Part shown: positions 55,971-64,000 of the stretch, piece by piece
Position numbering within the stretch: position 1 is the first letter of the stretch
How the letters are laid out: every line of letters begins with the position of its first letter
From: Denitrobacterium detoxificans
GTDB taxonomy: Bacteria; Actinomycetota; Coriobacteriia; Coriobacteriales; Eggerthellaceae
NCBI RefSeq assembly: GCF_001643775.1
Contig: NZ_CP011402.1
Coordinates: 1,768,432 to 1,832,431 of the forward strand
DNA length: 64,000 bases
Direction: 5' to 3'
The notes under the pieces: model-generated
What the model was told of the DNA's origin: nothing
Database searches by the model: none
The model's input: the letters and a program-made list of their open reading frames with translations, nothing else
Made by a program: the position numbers and the translations under genes

Positions 55971-56675
55971 TTATTCTGCGTAAGGAACGGGATCCTCGGT
56001 CCCGTTAGCACGAAAAGCGGCAATGCGATCGAGACACGTGGCACACGTACCGCAGGGGGCCTCCCCACCTTCATAGCATGACCAAGTAAGCTCATACGGC
56101 ACGTCGAGCGACAGACCACGCTCGACCACCTGGGCTTTCGTGCAATTAACGAACGGCGCAACCAAATGCACGTTACCATAGGTACCCACACTGAGCGCCT
56201 CGTCCATAGCCTGGGTAAACGCGGGCGAACAATCGGGGTAGGCATCCCCCGCCGCATCATCTGCGTGAGCGCCTAGGTATATATCGCACGCCTCATCCGG
56301 GAACAAAGACATGGCTAGAGCACCCGCCGCAGAAAGCATAAGGCCATTGCGGAAGGGGACGTAGGTGTTCGGGCGACCATTCTCGTCAATCTGCTTCGCA
56401 TACGTGCCATGCGGCACTTGCTGCGAGCTATTAGCCAGCATGGCACTGTCGGAATACTGCATGATACCCGCCAGATCGAGCGTGTAATGGCGCACGCCAT
56501 AGTGTTTGGCTACAGCATCGGCTGCACGCAGCTCGCGATCGTGGCGCTGCCCATAGAAGAACGAGACGCTCGCCACGTTTTCAGCACCCAGCTTTTCTAC
56601 CGCCAGGCCCAGGCACGTAGTGGAATCTACCCCGCCGCTAGAAAGAACGAGCGCCCGCTTCGCCGCAGGACTCAT
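55971..56675 (-). CDS. queC: 7-cyano-7-deazaguanine (preQ0) synthase QueC
   Basis: Converts 7-carboxy-7-deazaguanine to preQ0 with ATP and ammonia in the queuosine pathway. The N-terminal PP-loop SGGVDSTT lies at residues 13-20. Also present are FFYGQRH, the substrate segment [11 protein letters not shown] and the C-terminal zinc site with four cysteines ([15 protein letters not shown]). The 234-residue length is normal. Its ATG overlaps the queF stop by four bases (ATGA), showing translational coupling. The other preQ0 genes (queD, queE, folE-type) are not in the window. Confidence 0.96.
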   Translation of the reverse strand: MSPAAKRALVLSSGGVDSTTCLGLAVEKLGAENVASVSFFYGQRHDRELRAADAVAKHYGVRHYTLDLAGIMQYSDSAMLANSSQQVPHGTYAKQIDENGRPNTYVPFRNGLMLSAAGALAMSLFPDEACDIYLGAHADDAAGDAYPDCSPAFTQAMDEALSVGTYGNVHLVAPFVNCTKAQVVERGLSLDVPYELTWSCYEGGEAPCGTCATCLDRIAAFRANGTEDPVPYAE

Positions 56676-57163
56676 CGGGCACCATCGCCCTTGTCCAGGT
56701 CGGACAGCTGCGCAAACATGCGCTCACGCGCGATTTCCTGATAGCCGAAATCGGGATGAGCCCAGTTCGCAAACGGGTAAATGGAAATGCCTCCACGCGG
56801 ATAGAACATGCCACGCACCTCGATGTACTTCGGCTCCATGAGCTTTACCAGGTCGTTCACGATAATGTTGCACACATCCTCATGAAAATCGCCATGGTTG
56901 CGGAAGCTGAACAGGTACAGCTTCAGCGCCTTGCTCTCGACCATGCGCACGTTGGGAACATAGTTAATGTAAAGCGTGGCGAAATCCGGCTGACCCGTAA
57001 TGGGGCACAACGTGGTGAATTCCGGGCAGCGGAACGTGACCATGTAGTCACGATCGGGATGCTTGTTTTCAAACGTCTCCAATACCGAAGGGTCGTAATC
57101 GGTGGCGTACTTCGTGCCCTGGTTACCCAGCAGCGTGATGCCCTCAATTTCCTTTTCGCGCAT
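56672..57163 (-). CDS. queF: NADPH-dependent 7-cyano-7-deazaguanine reductase QueF (short type)
   Basis: Reduces preQ0 to preQ1 with NADPH. The catalytic cysteine and neighbours ([13 protein letters not shown]), the QueF motif ESKALKLY and the segment [13 protein letters not shown] with a conserved Glu are all visible. At 163 residues it is the unimodular, FolE-like type. The ATG at 57163 is chosen because GGAG lies just upstream; a TTG five codons earlier is a weaker choice. It is the first gene of the queF-queC pair and follows gatB after 92 bases containing a hairpin. Confidence 0.95.
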   Translation of the reverse strand: MREKEIEGITLLGNQGTKYATDYDPSVLETFENKHPDRDYMVTFRCPEFTTLCPITGQPDFATLYINYVPNVRMVESKALKLYLFSFRNHGDFHEDVCNIIVNDLVKLMEPKYIEVRGMFYPRGGISIYPFANWAHPDFGYQEIARERMFAQLSDLDKGDGAR

Positions 57164-57185
57164 ATGCGCTCCTTTCAAACGCAGA

Positions 57186-57220
57186 GCGCGCAGCCGCGGT
57201 TATTCCCGCACGCTGCGCGC
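57186..57220 (-). terminator. T-poor hairpin between gatB and queF
   Basis: GCGCGCAG (57186-57193) and CTGCGCGC (57213-57220) form an 8 bp stem with a short inner CGG/CCG pairing. There is no T-tract, so it may be a weak terminator or a processing hairpin that sets the gatCAB to queFC ratio. Confidence 0.4.
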
Positions 57221-57255
57221 CTATCTCAATTCCGCTATCTGCGGAAACCGTTACA

Positions 57256-58821
57256 TTAACCGAGCTTCGAGGTGAGAAGCTGGTTGATGAGCTTGGGGTT
57301 ACCCTGCCCCCGCGTTGCCTTCATGCACTGTCCCACGAAGAAGCCAAGCAGACCCGTCTTTCCGCCACGGTACGCCTCGACCTTGTCGGGGTTGGCAGCG
57401 AGCACTTCGTCGACAATAGCCTCCAAGGCACCGGTGTCGCTTACCTGCTTCATGCCGCGCGCTTCCACAATGGCAGCCGGGTCGGCGTCTTCGTCGAGAA
57501 TGGCCTGCAGCACTTCCTTGCCCTGCTTGCTAGACAGCTCGTCGGCTGCAAGCATGCCAACCAGTGCAACCATACGTGCGGGCGTGAGTACGCTCGCGTC
57601 AATCTGCTCGCCATTGTTCAGGCGGGCCGCAATGTCATTGATAAGCAGGTTGGCCAGGGGCTTCGCGAACTCAGGCTTGCATTCCGGCAGCGCCATGCAG
57701 TCCTCGAAGAACGCCGTGGTGGCACGATGCTCCACCAGATGACGGGCGTCGTAGCTGGAAAGGCCGAAGCTCTCCTTGAAACGCGCAGCCTTCTGATCGG
57801 GCAGCTCGGGGAGCTTGGCGCGCACGCGCTCGATGAATTCGTCGGAGAGGTCGTAGGGAGCCAGGTCGGGGTCGGGGAACATGCGATAGTCGTCGGCCGT
57901 TTCCTTCACACGCATGACGATGGTGCGCTTGGCGGACGGATCCCAATGACGCGTTTCCTGGTAGATGACGCCACCCTCTTCGAGCACCTCTGCCTGACGG
58001 CAAATCTCATAAGCCAGGCCGTCGTGCAGGCTCTTGAAGCTGTTGATATTCTTGAGCTCAGTCTTCGTACCCAGCTGCGTGGTGCCACGGCGACGCAGGC
58101 TGATATTGCCGTCGGCGCGCAGGCTACCCTCTTCCATGCTGCAGTCGGAAATGCCAATGGCAAGGAAGATCTGACGTAGCTTCTGCATAAACAGACGCGC
58201 CTCTTCCGGCGTGCGCAGGTCGGGCTTGGTAACCAACTCGATGAGCGGCGTACCTGCGCGGTTGTAATCAACCAGGCTCTCCTTCGCGCCCTCGATGCGA
58301 CCTTCCGCACCACCCACGTGAATCATCTTGCCAGCGTCTTCCTCCATGTGGATGCGCTCGATGCCCACGTGCGCACGGTAGCCATCGGCCGTACGCGTGA
58401 TGTTTTCGACCTGCTCGCCTTCCGCAAGCTCTTCCAGGTTGTAACGCTCGGAGGCACCGCGACCATCGACATCGAGGTCGAGCCAGCCACGCATGCAGAA
58501 GGCCTTGGGGCCCTGCGTGGTCTGGAAGTTCTTGGCCATGTCGGGATACATGTAACCCTTGCGATAGAACATCGTGTGCTTTTCGATATCGCAGTTCGTG
58601 GCCAGGCCAGCCAGCACGATGTTCTCGATAGCAGCCTTATTGGGCACCGGCAGGGCACCCGGCAGGCCCAGGCACACCGGGCAGGTATGGGTATTGGGTT
58701 CTGCGCCGAATTCCAGCTTGCAGCCACAGAACATCTTGGTTTCCAGCTTGGTGAGCTCACAGTGCACTTCCAGGCCGATTACGGCTTCCCAGTCGCGCAG
58801 CACTTCTTCCATGCTCTTCAT
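57256..58821 (-). CDS. gatB: Asp-tRNA(Asn)/Glu-tRNA(Gln) amidotransferase subunit B
   Basis: The tRNA-binding and kinase-like subunit of GatCAB, which phosphorylates the mischarged residue before amidation. The family motifs are seen: GLEVHCEL near the N-terminus, CPVCLGLPG (with CGCK upstream forming the metal site), YNRAGTPLIE, LKNINSFKS and TRHWDP followed by DYRMFPDPDL. The C-terminal part is the GatB/YqeY tail domain. At 521 residues it is somewhat longer than the common ~475-500. Its ATG overlaps the gatA stop by one base (TAATG), so it is the last of three coupled genes. Confidence 0.97.
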   Translation of the reverse strand: MKSMEEVLRDWEAVIGLEVHCELTKLETKMFCGCKLEFGAEPNTHTCPVCLGLPGALPVPNKAAIENIVLAGLATNCDIEKHTMFYRKGYMYPDMAKNFQTTQGPKAFCMRGWLDLDVDGRGASERYNLEELAEGEQVENITRTADGYRAHVGIERIHMEEDAGKMIHVGGAEGRIEGAKESLVDYNRAGTPLIELVTKPDLRTPEEARLFMQKLRQIFLAIGISDCSMEEGSLRADGNISLRRRGTTQLGTKTELKNINSFKSLHDGLAYEICRQAEVLEEGGVIYQETRHWDPSAKRTIVMRVKETADDYRMFPDPDLAPYDLSDEFIERVRAKLPELPDQKAARFKESFGLSSYDARHLVEHRATTAFFEDCMALPECKPEFAKPLANLLINDIAARLNNGEQIDASVLTPARMVALVGMLAADELSSKQGKEVLQAILDEDADPAAIVEARGMKQVSDTGALEAIVDEVLAANPDKVEAYRGGKTGLLGFFVGQCMKATRGQGNPKLINQLLTSKLG

Positions 58822-60308
58822 TAGCGACCACCCTCCTCTTCAGCGAACGCAGGCGCCACGGGAGCGGGGCCATAGATGGATTCAAGCGCGGAAGCTACGC
58901 GCAGCATATTGGCATCATGGAACGCCGGGGCGATAAGCTGAGCGCCCACCGGCAGGCCCGTGTCCTCCCCCAGCCCGATGGGCATGTTCATGCCGCCATT
59001 GCCAGCAATGTTGATGCTGATGGTGAAGATATCGGACAGGTACATGGTGGTGGGGTCGCTTACCTCGCCGAACTTGAAGGCAGTACGGGGAGACACCGGC
59101 GCGAGGATGCAATCGACCTGCTCGAATGCACGCGTGTAATCCTGCGTGATGAGCGTACGCACCTGCTGCGCGGGATAGTAGTACTTGTCGTACACGCCCG
59201 AGGAAAGCAGGTAGCTACCCAGCATGATGCGGCGACGTGCCTCGGGACCAAAGCCCTTCGCGCGGCTCGCCTCATACTGGCTGCCCAGATCGTGATGACC
59301 GGGGTCGCGATACCCGTAACGCACGCTGTCGAAGCGAGATAGATTGCTAAATGCCTCGCACGGACCCAGCACGTAATAGGCGCTCATGGCCGCCGCAGCG
59401 TTGGGAAGCTCGACTTCCACCAGCGTGGCGCCCGCGGCTTCCAGCTTGGCAGCTGCGGCCTCGATGGCGCTGCGTACTTCCGAGGTAAGGCCCTGAGCCT
59501 GCATGAAGGCGGGCACGATGCCGATGCGCATGCCCTGCACGCCCTGCTCGAGGTTGGCCGTGAAATCGATGGTGCATTCCTGGCTGGTGCAATCGAGGGG
59601 ATCGCGGCCGGAAAGCGCATTGAGCGTAAGCGCCGCATCGCGCACGTTGCGCGCGAAGGGACCCACCTGATCGAGCGAGCTGCCGAAGGCGACCACGCCG
59701 TAACGGCTTACCACGCCATACGTAGGCTTCACGGCAACGACGCCGCAGAAGCTGCCGGGCTGGCGGATGGAGCCACCCGTGTCGCTACCCAGCGTGACAC
59801 AAGCCATGCCCGCGGCCACTGCAGCCGCGCTACCGCCGCTACTTCCACCGGGAACGCGCTGCAGATCCCAGGGGTTCTTCGTGGTACCGAAGGCGCTCGT
59901 TTCCGTAGAGCTGCCGAACGCGAACTCGTCCATGTTCAGCTTGCCCAGGGGCAGGCCACCCGCATCGAGCACGCGCTGCACGCACGTGGCCGTGTAGGGC
60001 GACACGTAGTTTTCGAGCATGCGGCTAGAGCACGTGGTATGAGTACCCAGCTGGTTCATGTTGTCCTTGAAGGCAACGGGCACGCCAGCCAGGGGACCCA
60101 GCTCGTCGAAGGTGCCCGCGGCGATGGCGGCATCCACGCCGCTTGCGGCTTCGCGCGCAGCGTCGGCCGTTACTTCCAGGAACGCGTTCACCTGAGCGTC
60201 GACGCGCTCGATGCGCTCGAGCGAGCTATCTGCAATCTCGCGGGCGGAGAACTCACCCGCACGCAGACCCGCCTGGATTTCGGCGATATTCATGCTAGAA
60301 AACGACAT
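58821..60308 (-). CDS. gatA: Asp-tRNA(Asn)/Glu-tRNA(Gln) amidotransferase subunit A
   Basis: The amidase subunit, which releases ammonia from glutamine. The amidase-signature triad is in place: the lysine in VAFKDNMN, the cis-serine in GGSSGGSAAA and the nucleophilic serine in GSDTGGSIRQP, followed by KPTYG. The length of 495 residues is typical. The stop overlaps the gatB start and the ATG directly follows the gatC stop, so the order gatC-gatA-gatB is tightly coupled. The presence of GatCAB indicates that Gln-tRNA and/or Asn-tRNA is made by the indirect route. Confidence 0.97.
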   Translation of the reverse strand: MSFSSMNIAEIQAGLRAGEFSAREIADSSLERIERVDAQVNAFLEVTADAAREAASGVDAAIAAGTFDELGPLAGVPVAFKDNMNQLGTHTTCSSRMLENYVSPYTATCVQRVLDAGGLPLGKLNMDEFAFGSSTETSAFGTTKNPWDLQRVPGGSSGGSAAAVAAGMACVTLGSDTGGSIRQPGSFCGVVAVKPTYGVVSRYGVVAFGSSLDQVGPFARNVRDAALTLNALSGRDPLDCTSQECTIDFTANLEQGVQGMRIGIVPAFMQAQGLTSEVRSAIEAAAAKLEAAGATLVEVELPNAAAAMSAYYVLGPCEAFSNLSRFDSVRYGYRDPGHHDLGSQYEASRAKGFGPEARRRIMLGSYLLSSGVYDKYYYPAQQVRTLITQDYTRAFEQVDCILAPVSPRTAFKFGEVSDPTTMYLSDIFTISINIAGNGGMNMPIGLGEDTGLPVGAQLIAPAFHDANMLRVASALESIYGPAPVAPAFAEEEGGR

Positions 60309-60614
60309 TTAGGCCTCGCCTCCCAGAATAGAGGGGATGCGGAAGGAGCCATCCTGCTGCAGGGGCGCATTAGAAAGCGCCTGTTCCTGCGTGAATCCGG
60401 GCACCTCCACGTCTTCGCGCATCACGTTGGAAAGATCGCCAATGGGATGGAACGTAGGCTCCACGCCGTCCAGGTCGTATTCCGTGATGGGCTTCAAGCT
60501 CTCGATGATGGCATTGAGGTCCTGCGTCATCTGCGGAAGCTCTTCATCGGTTAGCCCGATGCGCGCATATTCCGCAATGGCGCGGACGTCTTTTTCCGTG
60601 ACATGCTGGGTCAT
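60309..60614 (-). CDS. gatC: Asp-tRNA(Asn)/Glu-tRNA(Gln) amidotransferase subunit C
   Basis: A 101-residue small subunit that wraps around GatA and stabilises the GatAB complex. It shows the typical helical start (VRAIAEYARIGLTDEEL), the LxxIIESLKPI core and the end pattern with NAP, then GSFRIPSIL. The start has GGAGGG six bases upstream. It is the first gene of the operon and its stop abuts the gatA ATG with no gap. Confidence 0.95.
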   Translation of the reverse strand: MTQHVTEKDVRAIAEYARIGLTDEELPQMTQDLNAIIESLKPITEYDLDGVEPTFHPIGDLSNVMREDVEVPGFTQEQALSNAPLQQDGSFRIPSILGGEA

Positions 60615-60649
60615 AGATGTCCCTCCGATGCAAATTACATTCGGTGGAA

Positions 60650-60658
60650 ACTATAGCA
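60650..60658 (-). promoter_or_regulatory. Extended -10 promoter of gatCAB
   Basis: The minus strand reads TGCTATAGT, an extended -10 (TGN plus TATAGT), about 36 bases before the gatC start. No good -35 is seen. The rest of the gap to ychF (60660-60840) has only a weak hairpin and no gene. Confidence 0.45.
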
Positions 60659-60840
60659 AAGAGGGCAGCCCAACGCCGCAAATCCAGCGAATCGCCCCAA
60701 TGTAAGCGCCTTGCGCAAACGCAATGCGGTGCGCCCGGCAAAAGCAGGGCGCTCAAACGGCGCACGAGGCACGAAAATGGGCCGCCCAGTGCGACGCACC
60801 AGACAGCCCAAAAGCTAGTGTTATACGGGATTCTACGCGC

Positions 60841-61905
60841 TTAGACGTTGAACTTGAAGTGCATGACGTCGCCGTCCTGCACCACGTAATCCTTGCCCTC
60901 CTGGCGCAAGCGACCCGCAGCGCGGCAACCTGCTTCGCCACCCAGCTCGCTATAGTCCTCGAAGCTGGCGGTTTCGGCCTTGATGAAGCCGCGCTCGAAA
61001 TCGGAATGAATAACGCCTGCGGCCTGGGGCGCCTTCGCGCCCACGCGCACCGTCCATGCGCGACTTTCGGTTTCGCCGCTGGTGAAGAAGCTCTGCAGGC
61101 CCAGAAGCGCATATGCCTCGCGCACCAGGCGCGCCAGGCCGCTTTCGGAAAGACCCATGGCCTCCAGGTACTCCGCAGCCTCCGCCTCATCGAGTTCGGC
61201 CAGGTCGGCTTCCACTTTCGCGGAAATAGGCACGGGCACCGTGCCGTCGATTTCGGGCAACTCGGCATCGAGGGCGTCTTCGTCGACGTTGGCGATGTAG
61301 AGCATGGGCTTCATGGTAAGCAGGCACAGATCGCGGATGCTGTCGGCCTCTTCGTCGGAAAGGCCCAGCGTACGCGCACGATGCCCCTCATTCAGGCCCT
61401 CGTAGACCTTCTTGGCCGTTTCCAGACGCAGGGCAAGGCTCTTATCGCGCTTGGCTTCCTTTTCCAGGCGGCTCATGGCCTTTTCCAGCGTGCCCATGTC
61501 GGCCAGGATGAGTTCGGTCTTGATCGTTTCCACGTCGCTAGCTGGGTTTACCTTGCCAGCCACATGCACGACGTCGGGGTCGGAGAAGAAACGCACGACC
61601 TCGCAGATGGCATCGGTCTCGCGAATATTGGCCAGGAACTGATTGCCCAGGCCCTCACCCTGGCTTGCGCCCGCAACCAGACCGGCGATATCGACGAACT
61701 CCACCGTGGCGGGCACGATGCGCGCAGGATGGTCGATTTCGGCCAGACGATTCAAACGGCTGTCGGGAACAGGCACGATGCCGACATTGGGCTCGATAGT
61801 GGCGAACGGATAATTCGCGGCAAGACCGCTCTGATTGGTAAGCGCGGTAAACAGCGTGGATTTGCCAACGTTGGGCAGGCCCACGATACCGATGGAAAGC
61901 GACAT
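60841..61905 (-). CDS. ychF: Redox-regulated ribosome-binding ATPase YchF (OLA1 family)
   Basis: A 354-residue TRAFAC-class P-loop protein. The Walker A motif is GLPNVGKST (residues 9-17), G3 is DIAGLV and G4 is NVDE in place of NKxD, the change that gives ATP rather than GTP preference in this family. A coiled-coil insertion lies near 125-175 and the C-terminal TGS domain ends in VMHFKFNV, the usual end. YchF binds ribosomes and is linked to stress responses. The ATG has GAGGAG upstream, and a separate promoter-like sequence precedes it, so it is probably its own unit. Confidence 0.97.
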   Translation of the reverse strand: MSLSIGIVGLPNVGKSTLFTALTNQSGLAANYPFATIEPNVGIVPVPDSRLNRLAEIDHPARIVPATVEFVDIAGLVAGASQGEGLGNQFLANIRETDAICEVVRFFSDPDVVHVAGKVNPASDVETIKTELILADMGTLEKAMSRLEKEAKRDKSLALRLETAKKVYEGLNEGHRARTLGLSDEEADSIRDLCLLTMKPMLYIANVDEDALDAELPEIDGTVPVPISAKVEADLAELDEAEAAEYLEAMGLSESGLARLVREAYALLGLQSFFTSGETESRAWTVRVGAKAPQAAGVIHSDFERGFIKAETASFEDYSELGGEAGCRAAGRLRQEGKDYVVQDGDVMHFKFNV

Positions 61906-61935
61906 GTGTACTCCTCTGTTGAACGCAATGCGCCC

Positions 61936-61944
61936 ATGATAGCA
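61936..61944 (-). promoter_or_regulatory. Extended -10 promoter of ychF
   Basis: The minus strand reads TGCTATCAT, an extended -10 hexamer about 30 bases before the ychF ATG. It has the same TGC-TAT form as the gatCAB promoter. Confidence 0.4.
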
Positions 61945-62040
61945 CGCAAAACGAGTGCACGAGGATTCCGGCGCGTCTCCTGCGCGCCGATCACATGGAT
62001 TCGGATGAAGGGTGGCCGCGCGGCACGTCCGCGCCGTCTA

Positions 62041-64000
62041 TCAGCTTGGAGCGAGCGCGTACCAAACGGAGGCACCGGCGCGCCAGCCAATGCTCAGCAG
62101 ATAGTCGTTTTCCGTCTGAGAGACCGTGTAATTGAATGCTCCCACATCTGCATTGGGGTTGACCTGGCATAACACCTCTACGCCATGCGCGTCGTCGGAA
62201 TACCAGCCAATGCCCTCATCGTTGCAGCCCGCAGCGATATACGCATCACGATCTGCCGTGCTCGTAGTGTAGAAGTGCTCGCCTGCCGTGGCATCGTACA
62301 GGCGATATACGGGCGTGGCGCTCGAAGTGGGCGCCGTCCAGCCAATGCCCTCGTACGTCCAGCCCGCAGCCTCGACTTCAGCGGCCTCATGCGGGTCGGC
62401 TGTGTAGAAATGCTCGCCCGAATTCGGGTTGTACAAACGGTGCAAAGCGACAGGCGTCGAATCGTATTCACCTGCAGAAACGATTTGGAATTGCCCCTTA
62501 AGCGTACCAGTGTAGTTGCCTTCGCCCGTAGCCGTGACCGTAGCCGTTCCAACGGTGTTGTTGCCAGCATACGAAAGCTCGAAATCGCCTTCTCCCAGGG
62601 CGCCCAGCGCGCCATCGGTAATGGAAACGGTCGGCGTAACTGCAGATCCGGCATACGTTTGGGGAGCGATGGTGGCCATGGTGCACAAACCAATGTCCCT
62701 AGGCGACACCGTGAAGGTCAGCTCTTTCGCAGCAGTTGCCGCGGCACCTGCTTGACCTGCCCAAACGTAGCCTTCATCGAGTTCCGCAACCAACGTGTAC
62801 GAACCAGCATTCACCGCCGTGGCATTGCCGGCATCGTCAAACGTGAGCGTGGCGTTTGCGGAGGGCGTGGAGCTTCCCGCACTTCCCGACGAAGGGTCCG
62901 TCACGTAATGCGCCTGATCGACATCCGCCCAAAGATGATAGCCCTCACCTGCGGAGACGCCAATTTGAGCCTTACCGTTGTACACGAGGTCACGCACGGC
63001 AATGGGGACTTGGGCCGTCTTGGGCTCGTCAACCGGAGCGCTATCGAGCTCGAACGTCGCGCCCACCGTAACGTCGCTAGCGGGCATGCCAAACGACCAG
63101 GCCCCAGCCGTTTCGGTCACCTGATGAGTGCCCGTGCTATCCGTATACGTAACGCTGGTAACCTTGTAGTTTTCATACGGCTGAGCGTCAACCGTGATAG
63201 TTGCGCCCTCCGCGGCAACCACGGGGCTCGCCTGGATGGTTCCATAGGAAACCGCAGCTAAACGCACGTTATACATGGTCGGTGGCGTTTCGGCGACCGT
63301 GAAGTTCACCTGCTTGATGCCCTTGAAGTTGCCCGTTGCGCCCTGAATGTTGTCGGCAACGAAGACCGCCGTATACGAACCGGGCGTCGTGGGGAACGTG
63401 GTCGACTGCACCGCACCATTGTTGGTCGTATACGTTACTGTGAAATCGCTGGTGGGAACCGCAAGGGGCGTTCCCGTGCCCGTGGTGTAGGTAAGCTGCG
63501 GAGCATGCGCTGCAGCAGCCTGGGCCTCTTCAAGCGTGTAGCTGGAGGCCAGCGTAGTGGTGCAGCTGGAAATGTCGGCAGGCGAAATGGTGAACGAGAG
63601 GCTCTTCGCTGCAGACGTCCCATCCGACCAGGAGAAACCCGAGCTCAACGTAGCAGTAACCGGATACGTGCCGGCATTCGTCCCAATGGCATCGCCGCCA
63701 GAAATAGTTGCCTGGGGCATTACGCCAGCAGGAGCCGAAAGCGTATAGCCCGTGCCACTGCTCATACCTACCTGAGCTGCGCCATTGTACGTTAGGGAAT
63801 TGGGGGAAGGAGGATCGATCTGCCTGGTGGCGTTCGACTTAAAGGTGGCGGTCACCGTGACGTTATCGGCCGGCATAGAGAACTCATACAGGCCAACTGC
63901 GTTCACCCCGCACTCGATAGCGCCAACATCGTCGCCCGCAACGGAAACCGAATCCACAGCGTAATTGGTCTGGGGAACCACGGAGAACGTAATGTCATCT
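62041..64000 (-). CDS. Repeat-rich surface protein with MBG-like and DUF5648-like modules (N-terminus outside window)
   Basis: The frame is open at the right edge: sense codons continue through 64000, so the GTG at 63981 is not a real start. About 653 C-terminal residues are visible. Repeats ending in MPADNVTVTATF (near the edge and again around 63060) are of the bacterial-repeat type. Between them are MBG-like segments (SLTYNGAAQVG, LVYNGKAQIG, then FTVSPRDI). The last ~140 residues carry two DUF5648-like units (LHRLYNPNSGEHFYT and VYRLYDATAGEHFYT) found in actinobacterial secreted proteins. There is no LPxTG or membrane helix at this end, so it may be released or bound non-covalently. It is probably another long protein. 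Confidence 0.88.
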   Translation of the reverse strand, partial: DDITFSVVPQTNYAVDSVSVAGDDVGAIECGVNAVGLYEFSMPADNVTVTATFKSNATRQIDPPSPNSLTYNGAAQVGMSSGTGYTLSAPAGVMPQATISGGDAIGTNAGTYPVTATLSSGFSWSDGTSAAKSLSFTISPADISSCTTTLASSYTLEEAQAAAAHAPQLTYTTGTGTPLAVPTSDFTVTYTTNNGAVQSTTFPTTPGSYTAVFVADNIQGATGNFKGIKQVNFTVAETPPTMYNVRLAAVSYGTIQASPVVAAEGATITVDAQPYENYKVTSVTYTDSTGTHQVTETAGAWSFGMPASDVTVGATFELDSAPVDEPKTAQVPIAVRDLVYNGKAQIGVSAGEGYHLWADVDQAHYVTDPSSGSAGSSTPSANATLTFDDAGNATAVNAGSYTLVAELDEGYVWAGQAGAAATAAKELTFTVSPRDIGLCTMATIAPQTYAGSAVTPTVSITDGALGALGEGDFELSYAGNNTVGTATVTATGEGNYTGTLKGQFQIVSAGEYDSTPVALHRLYNPNSGEHFYTADPHEAAEVEAAGWTYEGIGWTAPTSSATPVYRLYDATAGEHFYTTSTADRDAYIAAGCNDEGIGWYSDDAHGVEVLCQVNPNADVGAFNYTVSQTENDYLLSIGWRAGASVWYALAPS

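Overview
The window looks like a chromosomal segment of a high-GC Gram-positive bacterium, most likely an actinomycete of the class Coriobacteriia (Eggerthella/Slackia-like). The clues are the strong C/G third-position bias, the LPxTG wall-anchored giant proteins built from InlB B-repeats and BspA-type leucine-rich repeats, gatCAB, and an Nramp-related transporter whose metal-site residues resemble the Mg2+-type (NRMT) clade known from Eggerthella. The genus is an inference; there is no rRNA or other decisive marker here.

Layout. Every protein gene is on the minus strand; only the two tRNA genes are on the plus strand. Positions 1-46957 are almost entirely two giant tandem surface-protein genes. 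The left one (24175 down to 1) has at least 8058 codons without a stop and runs off the window. The right one (46957 down to 24929) is complete at 7342 codons and carries a signal peptide, dozens of InlB B-type repeats and an LPKTG sorting motif. That motif is followed by a membrane segment and an unusual cytoplasmic tail of about 205 residues. A Schlafen/AlbA_2-type regulator lies just upstream of this gene. A third repeat-rich surface protein (MBG-like and DUF5648-like modules) enters from the right edge (62041-64000).

Between the surface genes is a core-metabolism island. It holds citrate synthase; a two-gene operon coupling a PRC-barrel/MgtE_N/CBS sensor protein to an NRMT-like divalent-metal transporter; two near-identical tRNA-Arg(ACG) genes flanking a YhhQ-type queuosine-precursor transporter; queF-queC; gatC-gatA-gatB, the transamidosome enzyme for Gln-tRNA(Gln)/Asn-tRNA(Asn); and the ribosome-binding ATPase ychF. 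The yhhQ, queF and queC genes form a queuosine cluster, although queD and queE are not present.

The intergenic DNA around the tRNA genes is not plain. It contains two copies of a roughly 180-215 bp element bounded by GCATGCGCCC inverted ends. Each copy has an internal stem-loop whose arms differ between copies by compensatory changes. One copy is associated with a strong plus-strand terminator that has no gene in front of it. The leader of the left giant gene contains three successive hairpins. The most noteworthy items are the size and architecture of the giant proteins, the long tail behind the sorting signal, the sensor-transporter pair, and the covarying palindromic element.
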